From the NCBI GenBank assembly GCA_025093555.1, contig JAIWNF010000042.1, positions 248,001 through 312,000 on the forward strand: DNA of 64,000 nt, given 5' to 3'. Origin of the DNA: Circinella umbellata. Taxonomy: Eukaryota; Mucoromycota; Mucoromycetes; Mucorales; Lichtheimiaceae. Under the pieces are notes generated by a model that was given only the letters and a program-made list of their open reading frames with translations, was not told the DNA's origin and did no database searches. Below are positions 11,079-25,619 of the stretch, one piece after another. The position numbers were made by a program, and so were the translations under genes. Position 1 is the stretch's first letter, and each line of letters opens with the position of its first letter.

Positions 11079-12946
11079 ATGTATTACCAGTCTTTACAGG
11101 TTTTTTCGCTTTTACTAGTGTTTATTGTCACTACAGTATTAGCCGATCTACTTGTACTACCCGATGGACAAACAACTAAATGCCACAAATTAACAGCTTA
11201 TGTTGCTGATTGGGTATTAATAATAATAATAATAATAATAAATTAGAAAACGACAAATCATAATAACAGTGTGCTAATAATAGTAAAAATAATACGTAAT
11301 AATATAGGAAGTACCAAAATCGATCCCTTGGAATAAACTCGACCATATCAACTATGCTTTTGCTGTTCCTGATAGACAAGGCAAACTTTCACAATTTAAT
11401 CCCAATCAACTCAAATCTGGTAATATTATTCTCTTTTAGTAAAAAAAAAAAGACATTTCTTCCTCTTATCGCCCCTGATTTTTCTTTAATAACATTTCAT
11501 TTATTTATTTTTACATTTCTGTACGTATTCAATTTATACATATTAAATAGTTGTTAGTGATGCACATAATAATAACAAGAGTGTCAGTCTTAGTGTTGGA
11601 GGGTACTAGTCACTTTTTTTTTAGCAAGAAAGCTATTCGGATAATAAATAATTATACCAGGTAGATAAACTGACAACATTTATAATAATGTAGATGGACT
11701 GGCTCATTGTATTTTAGTTCATTGGTCTCCACTGAAGAATCTCGTCAAAAATTTGCAGATACTCTTGTACAAACATGTGTGGATTATAATATCGATGGCG
11801 TTGATATTGATTGGGGTAAGAAAGACTTGTAAACAAAACAAGTGATGAATAAACCTCTTAAAGACAAAAAACGAGTAAAAAAAAATGACATACTCAATGG
11901 CAGTTTTTGTTATATGCACGTTTTATAGAGTATCCCAACAGCGCAAACGGTATTTCCTGTAACCAAAAGTAAGTTTACGATATATACGTATAAAGTGATT
12001 TTTCTTTCTATTATGATATAATATTCTAATAGTAAGATCTTATTCATGAAACATATAGTAATTCACAAGATACACCCAACCTTTTAAAGTTTGTTCAACT
12101 TTTACGATCTAAACTTGATGAAAAATTTCCCCATAATAGAAAGCGATTGACAGCTGCAGTCAGTGCTTTAGTTTTTAATAATGAAAATAAACAACCCTAT
12201 GAATCTCTTGATCCTGCTTGGTCTACAGCTTTTGATGCGTTACAAATCATGGTAAAATATGTTTTTTTATATTGTCGTCAATTTGTATTTCTATATTTTC
12301 TACGTAGCATAATTATACTAACAAAATTAAAAAACAAACAAATGATAATGTGCTTATATATACATAATAGGTTTATGATTTAAACAAATATCATGGGAAT
12401 TACACAAGTGCTAATGCACCACTTTTTCACACTGGTCCCAATAATGAACCCACTGTTGATATTGCTGTCCAGCAATGGAACAAGACTGGTATTCCTTTCG
12501 AACGTATCATTTTAGGCGTTCCTTTCTTTGGCTACACTACACTCGTAACAGAATCCACTGACAAGGACGATAACCAATATCTTTTGATTAATCATAGCCA
12601 TCCCCAAATTCAAGCTGATCAACATGATAGTTATGCCTCCGAACCTTGTCCTGGTGCAACCAAAAAATCATATTCTGGCGAAATGCAATGGCGATCTATC
12701 AAACAATCTGTATTGAGTAACAATAGCTGGAGAAAATATTATAACTCTGATACAAGGACTCCTTTTGCTTATAATGATCAACAAAAGCAGTTTTTAAGTT
12801 TTGATAATCCACAATCACTAAAGGCAAAAGTTGATTATGTCAAGAAATACAAGTTGGGTGGAATTATGTTTTGGTCATTAGAAATGGATGATGAGGAACA
12901 TACGTTATTAAATGCTCTTCAAGATATTTACAACGATGACGTGTAA
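11079..12946 (+). CDS. Secreted GH18 chitinase
   Basis: Glycoside hydrolase family 18. Exons: 11079-11213, 11308-11419, 11551-11602, 11694-11815, 11929-11968, 12059-12251, 12371-12946; 409 residues, in phase throughout. The start gives a signal peptide MYYQSLQVFSLLLVFIVTTV followed by Leu-Ala. The exon 3-4 junction restores the SxGG motif (SLSVGGWTGSLYFS). The catalytic motif DGVDIDWE spans exons 4 and 5, with the acid/base Glu at about residue 141, and is followed by YPNSANG. The C-terminal strand GGIMFWSLEMDD is the usual last barrel strand. No chitin-binding module is visible, so it is probably a single-domain enzyme for wall turnover or nutrition. The intron after exon 1 contains a (TAA)n run. 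Confidence 0.88.
11217..11242. repeat. (TAA)n microsatellite inside chitinase intron 1
   Basis: About eight TAA units just after the 5' splice site at 11214. Confidence 0.8.
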
Positions 12947-13636
12947 TAACATTCACCCCCTTTTTTTTACATTTCTTCCTTTCTCGACATTATTGCATTA
13001 TAACTCTATCTTTGTTTTTTTATATAAAACATTTTATTATCAAATACGTATAATAAAGTTCAGTATCCTATTTTCATGAATGCATGTGTACAAGGTTACA
13101 AAAGCGAGTATTTTAATTATTCAGTTATATATCTTAGTCTTAATAATTTGAACTTAGGACCCATTATATTTTTTGATGACAATAAGTGACTTCGTACATA
13201 TTTCCCATATTATATAAGCAAATAAACGTGGCCTATATAAATAATACGTCATATATCCAAAGAAATCAACTATTCCATAAAAGATTGCAGCCAAGAACAA
13301 AGTGTAGCCAATGAATAATTATGGTTACATTTTGTTTAAAGTTTAATAAAATTGAATAATTAACCAAGCATTTCTTAACAAGATATTATTTTTATTTTTA
13401 CCAAGCATATGTTGACTAAATTACTATAATAAGGAAACCCCACTCAATTTTTTTAGTACAAATAAACAAATACAAACGGATATACTCACCAAAAATAACC
13501 CCCCCCCATTACATACGCTCCACATTGAAATCAATAAAATACATTATAATGTTCTATACATAATTAGCTAATTTTCCTCTTCCACTTTTTAAAAAAGAAT
13601 AATGCTAGTCTGGGGGTTTTTTTTCTTAGGTAGCAT
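12947..13636. other. Convergent intergenic region
   Basis: 3' flanks of the chitinase (+) and the methyltransferase (-). AT-rich with T, A and C homopolymers (a C run near 13499-13507). No gene seen. Confidence 0.5.
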
Positions 13637-14985
13637 TTAAGTAGAACTTGTGATCCAATATATTTCAGCTGGAGGAAATAATGTCATTTCCCATTCCCAA
13701 CCTAAATTTGTTTTTATCTTGTCAAAAAATGTTCGTTCTTCTTCTTCACCTCTTGGTTTATATCCAAGTAAGATTTTCATTTTTGGATTGATATTCATCA
13801 GTTGTTGTAAAGTATCAATCAAAGCATCATGAAAAGATGGATTATAAAGAACATCAGTTAATAGCACCATATCCACGAAACCATCAAATTGTTCTGTTTT
13901 ACGTTTTTTCTTTTTTTGTTGATCCGATAATATCAATGGTTTACCCCATTCAAGTTCTTTTACAATAATTTTTACATCTTTAATTAATGGATCTCCTTCT
14001 AACAACGATACACTATGTTGAATGGTGGGTACAGTATCTTCCAGATCGGTTAAATAAATAATAGATGGTTGGAGTATGTGAGCGGCATAGATACCAGCAA
14101 TAGCTGTACCACTACCTAATTCAAGAATACGATCAAAACGGGGCATCCCATATTTGTCTGCAAGATACTGACACATAAGCATTCCACAGTCCCTATAATG
14201 TTTTATAATGTTGTTTTTTTTTTTACTAGTGAGTCATTTCAAACGGTTCCTAGATCAATAAATAGTATATAAAATTAAAGTTACCATATATGTGATCCAA
14301 TACTTGGTGAAGCATCTTCATGAATAAATAGATCTTGTTGTTGATTTGCTGACGAAGCACCAAAACGATGAATTGTTACACGTCTTTCGTAATCATGTAT
14401 ATTATTATCATTGTTATTGTTGCTATATTGGGAAGCTGTAGATAACGTTGATGGTGATAATGATATTTGAATAGGTAATGAATAAACAGGTATGACCCAA
14501 GAATACACGTCATCATACATTATTAAACTACGTGCATTGGTCCAGATTGGGTGACCTGGTAATCGATCACTTAATTCAAGCACGAGTTGTACTGTTACAC
14601 CGTTAGTATTAGTATTATTTCGTATTGATCCACTATTATTAGTGGTATTAACAATAGCTAAAGAATTTGTCATGATGCCACCTCCTTTCACTGGATCATA
14701 TTCTAGTGTCACTACTGTTGTGGCTCTTCTTATTTCTTCTAGTGTAATTGTCGCATTGTTACTGTCATTATTCTTTGAATGTTTCTTTTTGTTGTTGCTT
14801 TTATCTAATAAAAGTCCTAACGAAGGATTGTTGGTTGTAATGAGGCGACAATAAACAGTTAATGGTTCCCAATATGAAATTTCACCTAAATCATTAGCAA
14901 TAGTCCATGCAATAGTAAATGATTTGCCTAAATTGGCAGTACTTGGTGGTGGTTTAAGATAACGGGCATAAAAAAGACTTGTCAT
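13637..14985 (-). CDS. METTL21-type protein-lysine methyltransferase
   Basis: Two exons, 14985-14285 and 14192-13637, encode 418 residues. The C-terminal half is a seven-beta-strand SAM methyltransferase of the Methyltransf_16 type. The exon junction gives GSHIWDCGMLMCQYLA, then motif I ILELGSGTAIAGIYAA, an acidic LTDLED at the adenosine-binding position, and LLTDVLYNPSFHDAL at motif IV. Members methylate lysines on chaperones or translation factors; the substrate here is unknown. The N-terminal 230 residues are less conserved and hold Asn-rich low-complexity stretches (for example NNNNDNN). They may be a substrate-binding extension similar to that of larger METTL21/METTL18-like proteins, which is inference. 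Confidence 0.8.
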
Positions 14986-15718
14986 GATCGTTGTAGTTGA
15001 TTTGGTACTTTATTGTAATAGTAACTATGCCCGTGCTGTGTTATTATAAAAATGCGCGGGGAAACTGGAAAACGTTTAGACCATCTGAAGTTTTTTGGGG
15101 GTGGGGGTTAGGTACGGAGGAGAAACTGTAGCGTTACACATGCAAATCAAATATATGATTTCATATTAAAAATCCTTCCCCCACACACAGAACTTACAAT
15201 TACTTTTTTTATTCAAAATAAGCTGATAAAATGAAGAATATTACCATTATTATTAAAGTTTGATACTATAGTCTATTATGAGTATTTTCTTATTTTAATA
15301 TTAGTGTATGTGTGTTTATGATACACAACAATAACATGCACACGTAACCAAATTTAATTATAACTCTCAAATAACCATTTAACTCGCATATATACTAAAC
15401 TATATGTATAAAAGTTTATACGTATTTTGTTTGCTGCTGTCAAAATATCAATTGTTGGGGAAACATGTGATATTGCAAAATAGAAAAACCAGCTGAAAGT
15501 TTTAATGTTAGAACAAATGGTATATTTAAGAATTTTATATGATAAAGTAGGTAGGTTAAAAAGAATAAAGAGTATTTTTGTTGGAGGAGAAAAGAACATA
15601 AGAAAAGAATTATTTTCACATTAAATATTTTAAAAAGAAAAAAAACAGTTCTATACAAAAAAATAAAAACAGAAAGGAGATACGATAAATTAAAGATTTG
15701 TTTTAAAGAAAAAGAAAA
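14986..15718. other. Intergenic, no gene recognised
   Basis: Promoter side of the methyltransferase and 3' side of the Sec14-like gene. Short open frames near 15354-15658 are AT-rich with no features. Confidence 0.5.
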
Positions 15719-17318
<1,600 letters not shown>

Positions 17319-17620
17319 TTCGTTAAAAAAAAAAAAAGAAAAAGTTGAGATGAATGAGAAGAAAAGGAGAGGGTTAATTTAAGCTAAAGAGTTAAATACA
17401 CAAGAAAAAAAAAGCTTGTTTTTAATTCAGCAAAAGCTCCGCTATTATCATTCAGTCTAAAAATCTTCTTTGTACCTCCTCCTTGGCAACCCACCTAACA
17501 CTCTTCCCCCCCCCCCAAAAAAAAAGAAATGAAACCATGACAACTGCGGACTAAACAGTAACATGGTAATATCACCGCACGCGCTTTTTTTTTTTTTTTG
17601 GCGGATCATATAATAAAGTT
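17319..17620. other. Intergenic gap of about 300 bases
   Basis: Lies between the Sec14-like start and the RPAP3-like stop. It contains C and T homopolymers (near 17506-17515 and 17585-17599). No gene seen. Confidence 0.5.
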
Positions 17621-19955
17621 TTATTTAATATCATAAATTTTTGCAATCTTTAATAATGAGTTTTGATCTACTTTATCTTTCATGCGTGTAAATAATCGTT
17701 GTAAAACTATTTTTGGGTTTTCCCCATTGAAAACATAGAATCATGCGTGAGTAAGAAATGTATAATCAAAGAAAAAAATTGTGTGTGGGGAGCTGATCTT
17801 ATATAAATACAATACTTTGATACAGATGTAATATACATGTATATATATATAAACCTGTATGCATGTATGCGTATGTATGTACAATAAATCGAGAAAAAAA
17901 AAGATGTGCTATGTGAGAATATCACGTTACCTTGCTTATGGTTATTACCGAGAAACATGATCAACATATCGATTCGACGGACTTGACCCAAAGCTTCCAA
18001 CACATTATAAATTTCCTTTTCGGTTTGGTACCTGAAGTAGTATAAAATAATGATATTCATATTAAGAAAAAAAAAATTAACGTTATACAAGAATATTCTT
18101 ATTTAACACTTTATATACTTATCTTTTCTTTCTTACTTACTTTACATAATGACTTTCTAATAAATCAAGCATCTGCTCAAATTGATCAGAGTCCAATGAA
18201 GATCGAAATAATGTTGGATAAGAAGATGTTGGAATCGACTATTGATCATATCATGAGGAAATGTATAAAGTGATAATAATAAAGTTTAAAATTTTAAATG
18301 GATTGTTTTTTTTTTGTCAATAGATTTATGCTTGTTCTTTCCTACCTGAAAATATTGATATAAAACATCAGTACCACGATGACGACACGTTTTCCAATCA
18401 CGTTCAAATTCAAGGTTTGTTTTTGGGACATTAAATTTGATCGGTGGGAGTTTAGGTGTTGTATCGACAGACTTGACATGTGTGGGAATTGATTTATCGT
18501 CATTATTATTAATCTCCTGAATACTCTTATTATTCTTTTTCGATAACTCATTTATTGTTTTCGTTTTAGCATTAGTATCTATTTTAGATGATGAGTCTAT
18601 TGTTGGCGTTGAAGGAGGAGCTGTAGTAGTAGTAGTAGTAGTAGTCGTCGTAATATCGGAGTAAGCTTCATCAACAACTTTAATTGATAATCTCCTACGT
18701 TCCACGCCTTTTTTCTCTTTTTCTTTTTGTTCTTCTGTTGAGGATTTGGTTACAGAAGCAATAGGCTTTCTTGATAGCTCGGGTTCTATTTCTGTTTTGG
18801 GTGTTGATTTGGATGATGATGATTTAGCAGGCTTAGATTTTTTGAGTGGCAAATTTTTTAATTCTTCAAGTACAACTTTATTTCCTGGTTCAATCTTCAA
18901 AGCCATTTCAAAATCTAAAGAAATAAACACATTTTACAGACACACAGCGAAAAAAAAAAGAAGAGTTGGATAAGTTATCATATTACTTTGATATCCTAAA
19001 AGTCTAATTTTTATTTTAAAAATATAGATATATATATTACCTTGTCTTGCATCATCCAGTTGATTCAATCCACGGCGTGCAACACCACGTCGCCAAGCTG
19101 CTTTTAAATTTTTTGGATGTAACTTTAATGCACTTGTACAATCCTGTTCTGCTTCTTTAAACCTATATTATATATTTTTATGAACATTATAAGACTTTAT
19201 CTATTTCATTTCAAACCATAGTGCATTTGTCATTCCACATGATAATATATGATATTTCTTTTTTTTTTTTACTTTAATATTTTCAAGTAAGCCATAGCTC
19301 GGTTGGTATAATATACTGCACAAATTTCTGGTGGTGATTGTTGACCATACTGAACTGCTTGATTATAATGTGAAATTGCTTCTTGATATTTTTGTTTTTG
19401 AAATGCTACATTTCCCTATTAATATGTCTTTCAGTTAAATTACCTTTTTTTTTTCAAACAAGATTATTTTTTTCATTACCTTTTCCTTTTCTTCTCGAGC
19501 CTTTTCTTGTAATTTTTTGATATTATCATTTGAAGACGAAGAAACTGTTGTTGATACACGTTTTGTCTTTTATTTATTTGAAAATTAGTTTCTTTGGTCG
19601 CTTATTTTTAATAATAGTAAAAAATAATGATATAATGTACATTGGATTGTAACACATACAGTAGCTTTTTTCTTTTTTAAATAGTCAAGTCCAACAGGTT
19701 TAGTGAATGGATCGATTACAAGTTTAGCTGCTTTACGAACGGGTGGCAATGCCTGAATAAAATATCACATTTTAATAGAAATGAATTACAAATGATCTTT
19801 TACTTATTTATTTGATGGATTTTTCGTTTTTTTTTTTTTGTTCTGACAAGTACCTCGTCACGAATAGGTTTTTTATTTTGTAATTGTTCGTCTTTTTTAC
19901 GAATAGAATCTGCCCATAATAAAAGATCGTCTAATATTTCATTGTTTTCTATCAT
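17621..19955 (-). CDS. RPAP3-like TPR cochaperone (R2TP component)
   Basis: Nine exons: 19955-19854, 19752-19660, 19566-19480, 19415-19273, 19162-19041, 18914-18346, 18238-18141, 18031-17931, 17706-17621; 466 residues, all in phase. The N-terminus (ILDDLLLWADSIRKKDEQL) resembles the RPAP3 N-terminal helix. Three TPR repeats follow (GNVAFQKQKYQEAISHY, then the YYTNRAMAYLKI helix, then AAWRRGVARRGL). A long Ser/Thr/Lys linker includes a run of ten Thr. The C-terminus (FERDWKTCRHR, then LLESHYVKYQTEKEIYNVLEAL and VLQRLFTRMKDKV) matches the RPAP3_C helical domain that binds RUVBL ATPases. It probably links Hsp90 to R2TP for assembly of RNA polymerase and PIKK complexes. The exact start is uncertain (see findings). 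Confidence 0.8.
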
Positions 19956-20922
19956 GTTTGCATTCGATTTCTGAAAAGTATGTATATAAAAAAAAAAGGA
20001 AAGAAAATAAACGCGTATTTGCAAAATTTCCAGGTTCCGAGAACAAATTAATCATCCCCCCCCAAAAAAAATTATAATTATTACAAGCTACTTTACTTGT
20101 AAATTCTTCTTCTTTGAAAAGTATCTAGATCCATCTTTTAATGTATTTATATAAATGTTTATTGATGTGAAATACTATAGTGATCTCTCATCTATGGAGA
20201 ATTAAAAAGTCAAAGGCGCATTAAACTAAACAACCAAATTAATTGGGGGAGGAAGGAAGCTAAGCTGAAGTGAAAGTAGAAGCGGAGTGTAATAAGAAGA
20301 GAAAAGGAGAGAAGCATTAAAAAGATATCATGTATTTTCAGATTAAATGATAACGAGCCACAGTTACTCACATATAAAAAAAAATAATTACTCTTATATG
20401 ATTTCTGTTCTTTGTCGATGAGAAGAGTAGGGTGAGGATAATACCAACGTGGAGAAAGACAGTCTGTATCGCTATTAGTTTTATATAACCCTCTATTGAA
20501 CCCTTGTAACTTTTTAATAAAACATATATGATTGTATATATACTTCTTATTAAAAGCAAAGTAGCAACCTCTACCAGGCTGGCCTATTCAAGTTATTACA
20601 TTAACTATTCTATTTGATTATATGATTAACTGTAGATAATTGATTAATATTAGTATAAGAAGTTACATTATTGTGGATAAATGATAAAATCCTGTTACAA
20701 TCATGAAAGAAAAGATAGTCATATTAAAAATATGCAGGTAAATTATGATTTATTTTCTTTCAGATAACATCTATCTTATTTCATTAATTCAAGTAATAAT
20801 AGTTCGTTATGTAAATGGTAGAGTTATTTTTAAATACTAACAAGGATGCATGATACGTACGTCGCACACTCGTAAATAAAATAAAGTAGGAGGGCTGCGC
20901 CGCAACATATTTTCGCGTTCGA

Positions 20923-20927
20923 CCAAT
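20923..20927 (+). promoter_or_regulatory. CCAAT box
   Basis: CCAAT occurs in tcgaccaatcagac next to the only GC-rich patch of this divergent promoter (ggctgcgccgcaac at about 20892). Its position between two genes suggests a CBF/NF-Y site serving one or both. Not tested. Confidence 0.35.
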
Positions 20928-21296
20928 CAGACTATCAATTTTTTTTAAACGTCACACTTAGGGGATTGCGTATTGTGAAAGAAAAAACAACAACAATTTT
21001 CCTTTTTTTTTTTGCTCCTTTTCAAAAAAGTTCACTTCTTTTCATCAGAAGACCCGATTCATTTTTTATTTTCTTTCCTTTCTTCTTTTAATCTTTTCTA
21101 AACCCTCCAAAAGGTAAATGTCATAATCGACTGTTGAGCAAGTTTTTTTTTGGGTACAAATATCTACTTGGCGCTTTATTCCTCTCCCATTTGGCGTTCT
21201 TTCTTCTTTTGGAACCGTGCATCATCGCGTTTTTTTTTTAAAAAAAAAACAAACTCTTTTTGTCTCTTGTTTTTTTTGACGGCATCTGTGGATCTT

Positions 21297-21320
21297 TATT
21301 ATTATTATTATTATTATTAT
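21297..21320. repeat. (ATT)n microsatellite
   Basis: About eight ATT units upstream of Sub2. Confidence 0.85.
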
Positions 21321-22174
21321 TTTCTATTTGTCGTTACGATCTCTTTGTTCTGCTTTTATTTTATTTTTTGTTGGACAACTGGTGCATTTTACAAGCCAAA
21401 AAAAATATGATTCAAGAAATGTTCAAAAGAACAAAAAAAAAAGAAAATGTAACTTGACCTATCATTTTTGAAACAAAAACACGACAACAAAACTAGCAAA
21501 AGAAGTTAAAGATTGAAAAGAAGATTTGCGAACAACTTGTATATTACGGTTGAAGAATCAAGAATTGACAAGACATTGAAAAAGAAACATAACACTTTAA
21601 AAATATTATTATTTTGGGAATGGAATAATAATATTTTTTATCTTTGTCTTTGTTTATATGCTACTCCGTTTTACAAGAAAATACATGTTAACAAGGTCGG
21701 ATTATGGTGATTACAACAATATAATTATATATTGTTATGCCAACGAATCAAAAAATACAACAAGCAACAAAAGCAGTTTCTTTTGGATTTAAACAAAATA
21801 GCAACAAATGATCAACACGATAGAAGAGGTTTTTTTTTATTTACTTTGATCAACATATATTTATATTATTGCTATCCATGATCATTTTATAAGCTTTACA
21901 ACAAAGAGTCAAAAAAAGAAAAGAAAAGAATATAATAATAACGATGATGCCCGGGGAAGCTTGGTAGAAGAAGAAGGACAAAGAGTTGGATAAAAAGCGT
22001 CAACAAGTATATTTATCTCCACCTTTACTTGCGTTTCTGTTTTATTTTCTGTTTTGTCATGTCTTTGGTCCGTTGTCCTTACGATGATTTACTAAATTTT
22101 CACCTTTACCGTTGTCTTCCATGGCGACTTGTTTTACTCTCTCTCTCCTTTCTGGCAGTTTATTTTAATTCAAA

Positions 22175-23696
22175 ATGTCTTCCGCTGACCACGCCGACGA
22201 TCTTATCGATTACGAAGAAGAAGATGAGCAAACCATCCAACAAGAAACCGCCGCTGCTACTGCTGTCAAGGATGCTGACACCAATGGTGATGCTGAAGGT
22301 GCCGGTGATGACAAGAAGGATAAGAAGGGTTCTTATGTCGGTATTAGTTCCACTGGTTTCCGTGATTTCCTTTTGAAGCCTGAATTGTTGAGAAGTATTG
22401 TAGACTGTGGTTTTGAACATCCTTCTGAAGGTAACCTATTTCTATCTTAATATATATATATATATATATCCACGTGTGTGTATAGTGAAAACAAGTCAAC
22501 TTAAATATATACATATATAACACATTATAGTTCAACAAGAATGTATTCCTCAATCTATCTTGGGTATGGACGTTATTTGTCAAGCCAAGTCTGGTATGGG
22601 TAAGACTGCTGTCTTTGTTCTCGCTACTTTGCAACAAATTGAACCCGTTGACGGTGAAGTTTCCGTTGTTGTCCTTTGTCATACTCGTGAATTGGCTTTC
22701 CAAATTCGCAACGAATATAACCGTTTCAGCAAGTACATTCCTGATATTCGTACCGAAGTATTCTATGGTGGTGTCCCTACTCAAAAGGATATTGATATTC
22801 TTAAAGATAAGAAGAAATGTCCTCACATCTTGGTCGGTACTCCCGGTCGTGTTTGGGGTTTGGTTCGTGATAAATACTTAAAGTTGAACAATGTTAAGCA
22901 CTTTGTTCTTGATGAATGTGACAAGATGTTGGAACAACTTGGTAAGTTATTTTCGAAAGATTAAAAAAAAAAGGGGGAGGATTATTTAGGATAAACAAAA
23001 GAATAGTTTTTAACTGTATTATATATATTAGATATGCGTCGTGATGTTCAAGATATTTTCCGTTCTACCCCTCATCATAAACAAGTCATGATGTTTTCTG
23101 CCACTCTTGCCAAGGAAATGCGTCCTATTTGTAAAAAATTCATGCAAAACCCTCTCGAAATTTATGTTGATGATGAAGCCAAGTTGACTTTGCACGGTTT
23201 GCAACAGTTCTATATCAAGTTAGATGAACGAGAAAAGAACCGCAAATTGAATGAACTTTTGGATAGTTTGGAATTCAATCAAGTCTGTATCTTTGTACGC
23301 TCTGTCCCTCGTGCCAATGAATTGAACCGAATCTTGATCAGCTGTAACTTCCCAAGTATCTGCATTCATTCCCAAATGAGTCAAGAAGAACGTATCAAGC
23401 GTTACAAATCATTCAAGGACTTTGAAAAACGTATCATGGTCGCTACCGACATCTTTGGTCGTGGTATTGATATTGAACGTGTGAATATTGTCATCAACTA
23501 CGATATGCCTGATGGTGCTGATACTTATCTTCATCGTGTTGGTCGTGCTGGTCGTTTCGGTACTAAGGGTTTGGGTATCAGTTTTGTCTCAAATGAAAAG
23601 GATACTGAAGTTCTTAACGATGTTCAAAGCCGATTCGAAATTAACATTTCTGCTTTGCCAGAAGATGTTGATGTCAACTCTTATATGGCAAACTAA
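22175..23696 (+). CDS. SUB2: DECD-box RNA helicase Sub2/UAP56
   Basis: Exons 22175-22430, 22531-22941 and 23032-23696 encode 443 residues, the normal length. The protein is an ATP-dependent RNA helicase of the spliceosome and of the TREX mRNA-export complex, in the nucleus. Motifs in order: Q motif region VQQECIP, Walker A AKSGMGKT (about 104-111), [16 protein letters not shown] (about 213-216; the C in place of A marks the UAP56 branch), SAT in FSATLAKEM, then [12 protein letters not shown] and [10 protein letters not shown]. The acidic N-terminus ([11 protein letters not shown]) is also typical of the family. Codon use is more GC-rich and regular than in neighbours, as expected for a well-expressed gene. 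Confidence 0.97.
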
Positions 23697-24120
23697 AGAA
23701 AAAAATCAATAATATAGTGTAGTCTCTATTTTCTTCACCTTTTTTTCTCACATCGCACACAAACACGTATATATTATTTCTCTCAACTTACACGCACGTA
23801 CATCCCCCTCTCTCTCTCTTACACACACACTCACACAGACTTTCTATTACTTGCTTTTTCTTTTTTTCTCAATCCAATTCAAAACAAACAAAAAAAAAAT
23901 ACCAACATCATTTCCGTTTTTTTCTCTTTTTTTTTTTTTACGTTGCGCGTTTCTACTATTATATATATTATATATAAAATATATAAAATATATGTATACT
24001 AAAGTACTAAGAAAGTTGATTTGAACAAAAAAAAAATGAATTGTTTTATTTACAAATATTATTTAACTTGGTTTGATTTTTGGTATACAAGCAAATAAAA
24101 ACAAGTTTTTGTGTCTTTAT
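23697..24120. other. Convergent intergenic region
   Basis: 3' flanks of Sub2 and IF1, rich in T, A and CT/CA tracts (a tctctctct and acacacac stretch near 23805-23840). No gene seen. Confidence 0.5.
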
Positions 24121-24522
24121 TTATTGGCCTTTTTCCAAAGCTTCAAGATCTTTTTTGATTTTATTGGTAGCTTTTTCTTGTTCTTCAAGCGCCTTACGCA
24201 AAGCCTTAAGTTTTTCCTCATCCTATACATATTGGATATAACCAATATCAAAACAGACAAACTCATGTTTAGAAAACCCATACTTTCTCTCTCTCTCTTC
24301 TATATATATCTGCATAATGTTTGTGATAATACGTAGCAAATAAAACAGAAAAGAGTAACTTACGTGTTGGCGTACCCACTGCTTTTCAGCAGCTCGTTCC
24401 TTTTCTGTTAACTTTTGAGTATTACCTCCTTCTTGGGTAACAGTACGGGTAGTGTTAAACATACGACGGGATAGAGGAGTGATTGTTCTTTTAGAAAGAG
24501 TAGCAGCTTGACGAGAGATCAT
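24121..24522 (-). CDS. INH1: Mitochondrial ATPase inhibitor IF1
   Basis: Two exons, 24522-24364 and 24222-24121, give 86 residues. IF1 blocks ATP hydrolysis by F1-ATPase when the membrane potential collapses. The N-terminal 30 residues are rich in Arg, Ser and Thr with no acids (SRQAATLSKRTITPLSRRMF), a mitochondrial presequence. The core AAEKQWVRQH followed by DEEKLKALRKAL is the inhibitory helix and coiled coil of the family; the intron falls exactly between these two parts. The length matches yeast Inh1 (85 residues). It is transcribed divergently from the UbiB-like mitochondrial gene. Confidence 0.9.
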
Positions 24523-25619
24523 GGTTATAATTTTTGTTTTGTTTCTTTTTATGAATGAGATAATGAAGAAGAAAAAAACGAATAAAAAAGGGTGAACAAG
24601 ACACAACCCTTTATATAAAGATGAAGAGTGGTCGCATGACGCGGCTATGTTTATGACGCATATAATTAATGAGATGAGAAAAGGGTTACACACGAATTAT
24701 CCCGAATGATTTTCCCGGCTGCCGAGAATGGCCTGTTATTTGTGACAAAATGTCTAAGTATTTAAAAATATCTAAAGTGAAACAAACATATTACTTCAGC
24801 AAAGTCTTTAACTCATCTATGAAATCGCCGCAAAAAAAAAAAAGAGTACTTTGAGTTAATTCCTTACCATAAAAATATGATTATCCGTCAACTTGGAAAT
24901 CGAAAATGGTCGAATAAATGTGTCAAATTGTTCTTGTTGAATAAACAGTAACCATGACATAACGAAACCAAACAATGAACTATTTTAGTGTCTGAGAATA
25001 AATCCCGCTACGCACGCACACTTCTTTAGTTTTCACTTTTAGAAATAGGTTCCACGGCGTTCTTTTGATTACCTCCAACAAGACAAAAAAAAAATGTTGC
25101 GTGATAATGATTTTTTAGCTGGATAAAATGAATGTGATTTGTGAATACAGCAGCAACTTTTTTTTTTACGTTGTTGACTCATTCATATCAATTCGTTGCT
25201 GTGAGACATAAAAATAAGGTTACTAGTAATATCATTAAAAACAAATTTAGCCTATTTTTTTTCTTCGGAACCCTCAAAGTATTATTTTAGTTGATTGCTT
25301 ATATCACTGTGCTCAGTTCTTGTCCAATATGCATAAATCCACACATAGATGACAATTATCAATATTTATGAAATAAATAAAGTAACTTTCTTCAAGACGT
25401 TTTAAATAATGACATATTTCTATCAGATAACTTGGATGTATATAATCGTTCCTGTGACACTGTCTAAATCAAGAAGTCACTGGTCTAGTGCTGATCAGAA
25501 TTAATTTTTTTTATCTGAAATAGATTTCGGGCAACCCCTTGCTTTTTGTTTTTTTTTTTCATTTAACCGCAACCTTATTTTTCTTCTTCTTTCAAGTTCG
25601 AGTTGAAAGAAAAAAAGAA
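24523..25619. other. Divergent promoter region of IF1 and the UbiB-like gene
   Basis: About 1.1 kb, AT-rich, with no reading frame that looks coding. It should hold the promoters of both nuclear genes for mitochondrial proteins. Confidence 0.5.

Larger units (their letters stand above)
19956..22174. other. Shared upstream region of RPAP3-like and Sub2 genes
   Basis: A divergent promoter region of about 2.2 kb with no recognised gene. It holds a CCAAT box, long pyrimidine tracts (20990-21110 and 21230-21300) and an (ATT)n run. The long T-rich stretch leading to 22174 probably includes a long Sub2 5' UTR, possibly with a 5' intron. Confidence 0.45.

Noticed and set aside
13637..14182. Separate 181-residue methyltransferase gene
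   Set aside because: It is exon 2 of the longer gene; a consensus intron joins it in phase to the 14985-14285 exon and restores the HIWDCGM motif.
22344..22826. 160-codon frame antisense to Sub2
   Set aside because: It is the shadow of a strongly coding sequence and runs through the Sub2 intron; no features.
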